The position numbers and the translations under genes were made by a program. Shown here in pieces: positions 61,922 to 64,000 of a DNA stretch of 64,000 nucleotides (the stretch's first letter is position 1; each line of letters begins with the position of its first letter). Under the pieces are notes generated by a model. The model searched no databases and had not been told where the DNA came from. It saw only the letters and a list, made by a program, of their open reading frames with translations. This stretch comes from Emcibacter sp. SYSU 3D8 (lineage in GTDB: Bacteria > Pseudomonadota > Alphaproteobacteria > SMXS01). Location of the stretch: the NCBI RefSeq assembly GCF_039655875.1, contig NZ_JBBYXK010000005.1:217703-281702 (forward strand). Reading direction: 5' to 3'.

Positions 61922-63268
61922 TGTCTCAGGTCCGCACAAAAAGGGGAATGGCGGAGGGAAAAGAACCGACATCGAACATTCTCTGGATCATAACCCGCTG
62001 TATCCTCGGGTCTAATGGGTGGGCCGAGAATTACCATGCCGGACGGTCCGCTCAATTCAAACCCACGCCATATGCTCCTGGCATGCCCGAAGGTTCTGGC
62101 ATCTAGTACTCATGCTCAACGTCCTCGCGGATTGTTTCCGCCACCTCAATCGGCACCTCCATCGGCAAAAAGTGCGTCCGATCCGGATAATAGATTTCTC
62201 GGCCATTCCTGAATGCGCCAACGAGACCCGGCCAGGTGGGTGAGGAAGCAAAGTCATTCAAGCCTGCTCTCTCCGAGCGGTGCGCCCGGAGCAGCAGCAC
62301 CGGCACCTCCAGGCGCGCGATGCTGTCGAAAACGCCGACATTGGTCCGGCTCGTCGTGTAGACGCTCGCCTCCATTTCAGGCGCGCAGGCTAGGTCGAAT
62401 CCATCCCCTTTTTCGCCCGGGACAAGCCCATAGGTGCAATATTTCCAAAGCGTCGCTGGGGAAAACAGCGAGTATGGATGACGGCTCTGAAACCGGTCGT
62501 ACATTTCCTGGGGAGACGCGAAGTGCCGTTTGCGCCTGGAGGCGGGATGCAATTCTCCGGGCTTCAGAAACGGCATGTGTCCCGTCTCGTAATCCGCCGG
62601 AGCGGGCACCATCGGATCGATAACCACCATGTGCCGAAAGCGGTCCTGACAAGTCGCTCCGCCATCAAGCAGCGCATGCGCGCCCATGGAATGACCGATG
62701 CCCACGAAATCGTCGAGGCCGAGCGCCGGAATGAGCCGGGCCTGATCCGCTCCCATGGTTCTCCAATGGCTGATCGGGCCGCCTGTACTGCGGCCGTGTC
62801 CACGCTGGTCGACGGCGATGCAATGGAACTCTCGCAGGTTTTCAATGACCTCGTCCCAAACCCGGCCATGAAAGCTGGTTCCGTGAACGAAGTAGAGGCT
62901 TGGCCCATCTCCCTTGAGGTGGGGCCGCCATTCCGCATAGGCGATTTCAATATCACCCAGGTCGATCGTCCTGAGCAGAGGAGCATCCGCGGACGACATC
63001 TAGCGCGCGACGCTTGATTGGGAAAACGCATTGCCCGTCTTCAACGCGCCAACAGGGTCAGCCGCGGCCGGAAAACTACCGCGGCCAAATGTCTTGAAGA
63101 TTCGGATCCACTGCTCTGAAGCCAGCATGTGGCGACCGCGTCCGGTGACCTGTGGGCAACGCGTCAAAATGTCGCCTCCGTGTCCGCTGCTCATTATTAA
63201 AAGCTCCAAGTCACCGAGCCAGATGCTGATCACCCGATCCCGCGGGCGGCACACTTCAAACTGAGACA
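61922..63268. repeat. Inverted TGTCTCAG ends bracketing an alpha/beta hydrolase gene
   Basis: TGTCTCAG at 61922-61929 and its inverse CTGAGACA at 63261-63268 enclose 1.35 kb with one hydrolase gene. TGTCTCAGGTACG/TGTCTCAGGTCCG is also repeated directly at 61897 and 61922. IS481 ends of this sort lie next to the transposase tail, so the segment may have been carried or bracketed by element ends. Confidence 0.4.
62103..62999 (-). CDS. Alpha/beta-fold hydrolase
   Basis: 298 residues. 'LYFVHGTSFHGRVWDEVIEN' (oxyanion HG), 'IAVDQRGHGRSTGGPISHW', nucleophile Ser in 'FVGIGHSMGAHALLDG' (GHSMG), Asp near 'VPVLLLRAHRSERAG' and His in 'YPDRTHFLPMEVPIEVAETI' complete the triad. Cytoplasmic esterase, lactonase or C-C hydrolase. 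It lies alone between transposon remnants, so it may be an imported passenger gene. Confidence 0.9.
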   Translation of the reverse strand: MSSADAPLLRTIDLGDIEIAYAEWRPHLKGDGPSLYFVHGTSFHGRVWDEVIENLREFHCIAVDQRGHGRSTGGPISHWRTMGADQARLIPALGLDDFVGIGHSMGAHALLDGGATCQDRFRHMVVIDPMVPAPADYETGHMPFLKPGELHPASRRKRHFASPQEMYDRFQSRHPYSLFSPATLWKYCTYGLVPGEKGDGFDLACAPEMEASVYTTSRTNVGVFDSIARLEVPVLLLRAHRSERAGLNDFASSPTWPGLVGAFRNGREIYYPDRTHFLPMEVPIEVAETIREDVEHEY

Positions 63269-63326
63269 CTACCCGAATTATACATTTGGTCTTGGCCTGC
63301 CCCTGAAGGGTGGTCCGGTTTCAATG
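63000..63326 (-). other. 327-base stretch with a weak 89-residue ORF
   Basis: An ORF from 63269 to 63000 ('MSQFEVCRPRDRVISIWLGD', 'LELLIMSSGHGGDIL') ends next to the hydrolase ATG. It begins in the TGTCTCAG repeat and matches nothing I know, so I do not call it a gene. The rest is element-end sequence. Confidence 0.35.
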
Positions 63327-63593
63327 TTAGTTCATGGTTGGCCTTTGTGCCAACGGTAGCACGCCTGGTGTAGCTGGTGCGGGTTGCGGAACCGGGTGCG
63401 AAGGGATGAAGGTCGCCGGCGCTGGGGGCCTGTACCCGAGCAAGCTGTGTGGTCGCACGGTGTTGAAGTGCCGACGCCGCTTCGATTGCTTCTGGAGCAC
63501 CTTCAGCCCCTCCCGTTGCCAATCGCGCTCCATCCGCTTCCGACTGATCTGACAGTTGACGCCGCGCAGCAGTACCGGGGCGCAAATACGTCT
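63327..63593 (-). mobile_element. IS3-type transposase remnant with internal deletion
   Basis: One frame reads 'RRICAPVLLRGVNCQISRKR' and 'MERDWQREGLKVLQKQSKR', the N-terminal part of an IS3-group OrfB, then jumps to 'RRHFNTVRPHSLLGYRPPAP', the conserved C-terminus. The whole DDE catalytic core between them is missing. Inactive. Confidence 0.8.
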
Positions 63594-63639
63594 GAGGGCA
63601 TTGACGATTGAGACTTGCTTTTGGCGCCTCACGCATTTA

Positions 63640-63654
63640 TGCGAATGCCTCTCA
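63640..63654. promoter_or_regulatory. Fur-like box before the TonB receptor
   Basis: TGCGAATGCCTCTCA resembles the 7-1-7 Fur consensus TGAGAATNATTCTCA, best in the left half and last four bases. It is 21 bases before the receptor ATG. Iron control is inferred. Confidence 0.4.
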
Positions 63655-63675
63655 ATAACGAAAGGAGGAATTCGC

Positions 63676-64000
63676 ATGTGTGTTAAGGGGGCAATCGTCG
63701 GAGCTCTCGTGGCTTCCATCGTCAGCGCGGCGGCAATGGCCGAAGAGAACAAGGAAGTCTCCAAAAAGGGCGAGCGAGACCCCGAAGAGGTCGTGGTTTC
63801 GGCGCTACGGGTTCCGAAGCCGATCACAGCGATTCCCAATACCGTCAGGGTTCTTGATCGAGAGACGCTGGACACGCAGCTTGCGGTCAGTTCCAGTCTG
63901 TTGGACAGCCTGAGCTTTTCGATCCCGAGCTTTTCGCCTGGTCGCCAGAAGATGACCAGCACCGGCGAATCGATGCGTGGACGGACGCCGCTGTACATGG
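63676..64000 (+). CDS. TonB-dependent outer-membrane receptor, 3' truncated by window
   Basis: 108 codons seen. AAAGGAGG lies seven bases before the ATG. Signal peptide 'GAIVGALVASIVSAAAMA' (cleavage near 22). A TonB-box-like 'EEVVVSALRV' precedes the plug domain 'AIPNTVRVLDRETLDTQLAV', 'LDSLSFSIPSFSPGRQKMTS' and 'GESMRGRTPLYM'. Siderophore receptor-type plug. The reading frame continues past the right edge. Confidence 0.9.
   Translation, partial: MCVKGAIVGALVASIVSAAAMAEENKEVSKKGERDPEEVVVSALRVPKPITAIPNTVRVLDRETLDTQLAVSSSLLDSLSFSIPSFSPGRQKMTSTGESMRGRTPLYM

Noticed and set aside
63000..63269. 89-residue ORF ahead of the hydrolase
   Set aside because: Starts inside an element-end repeat, no family features, no clear ribosome site.

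Overview
The window is high-GC, densely packed bacterial DNA that reads like an alphaproteobacterial chromosome. Pointers are an EcfG-type (GGAAC-N16/17-CGTT) promoter set, an NsrR-type nitric-oxide regulon, an acetoacetate/3-hydroxybutyrate cassette, MaoC/CitE/acyl-CoA ligase gene groups and an efp-epmA-epmB locus. No rRNA, tRNA, CRISPR array or prophage was seen. The genus cannot be fixed from sequence reading alone.

Layout. 1-6.3 kb: a chemosensory operon cut by the left edge (CheR-TPR, CheW, CheA hybrid with two Hpt domains, CheB, REC-PP2C phosphatase). Its order and the N-terminus of its CheW resemble the Pseudomonas Wsp system, but the output protein is a SpoIIE-type phosphatase rather than a diguanylate cyclase. 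6.3-9.4 kb: acetyltransferase, short Hsp70-like ATPase, acyl-CoA dehydrogenase. 9.5-13.1 kb: a 2-hydroxyacid dehydrogenase, then an NO-detoxification locus (hmp, a group-III truncated haemoglobin fused to DUF1971, and divergent nsrR) around a visible operator. 13.1-21.9 kb: acyl-CoA and organic-acid metabolism (VOC protein, two acyl-CoA ligases, SDR, CitE-like lyase, MaoC hydratase, MarR regulator, PPOX-fold protein), with a glycosyltransferase, a palindromic repeat and a 32-codon ghost of a deleted SDR gene.

22-25.4 kb: a compact operon of AMP-ligase, stand-alone acyl carrier protein, alpha/beta hydrolase and a DsbA-fold isomerase, of unknown product. 25.5-29.4 kb: acetoacetyl-CoA synthetase, 3-hydroxybutyrate dehydrogenase and a patatin-like lipase. 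29.6-34.1 kb: HI0933-type flavoprotein, NYN-LOTUS protein, and a minus-strand run of dehydrogenases downstream of efp. 34.1-36.9 kb: efp facing epmA-epmB, the EF-P beta-lysylation enzymes. 37.1-43.6 kb: a frameshifted response regulator, an EF-G-like GTPase, an azoreductase, an ABC exporter and a SnoaL-fold protein.

44.2-49.1 kb: a minus-strand cassette of glycosyltransferase, alkaline-phosphatase-superfamily protein and a cyanophycin-synthetase-like ATP-grasp enzyme whose Mur-ligase half is truncated and lacks its P-loop. It is divergent from a radical SAM gene that opens an organoarsenical-like region (49.5-56.6 kb): ArsM-type methyltransferase, TVP38 membrane protein, flavin disulfide reductase, AhpD-like protein, fatty-acid-hydroxylase-superfamily protein and two 'rSAM-associated' glycosyltransferases. 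56.7-60.6 kb: a probable general-stress islet (MopE-like secreted protein, NhaA, a secreted 124-residue protein, a 34-residue ORF plus a DUF1440-like membrane protein) with three or four EcfG-like promoters. 60.9-64 kb: a sulfotransferase, remnants of IS481- and IS3-type transposases around an alpha/beta hydrolase, and the start of a TonB-dependent receptor behind a Fur-like box, cut by the right edge.
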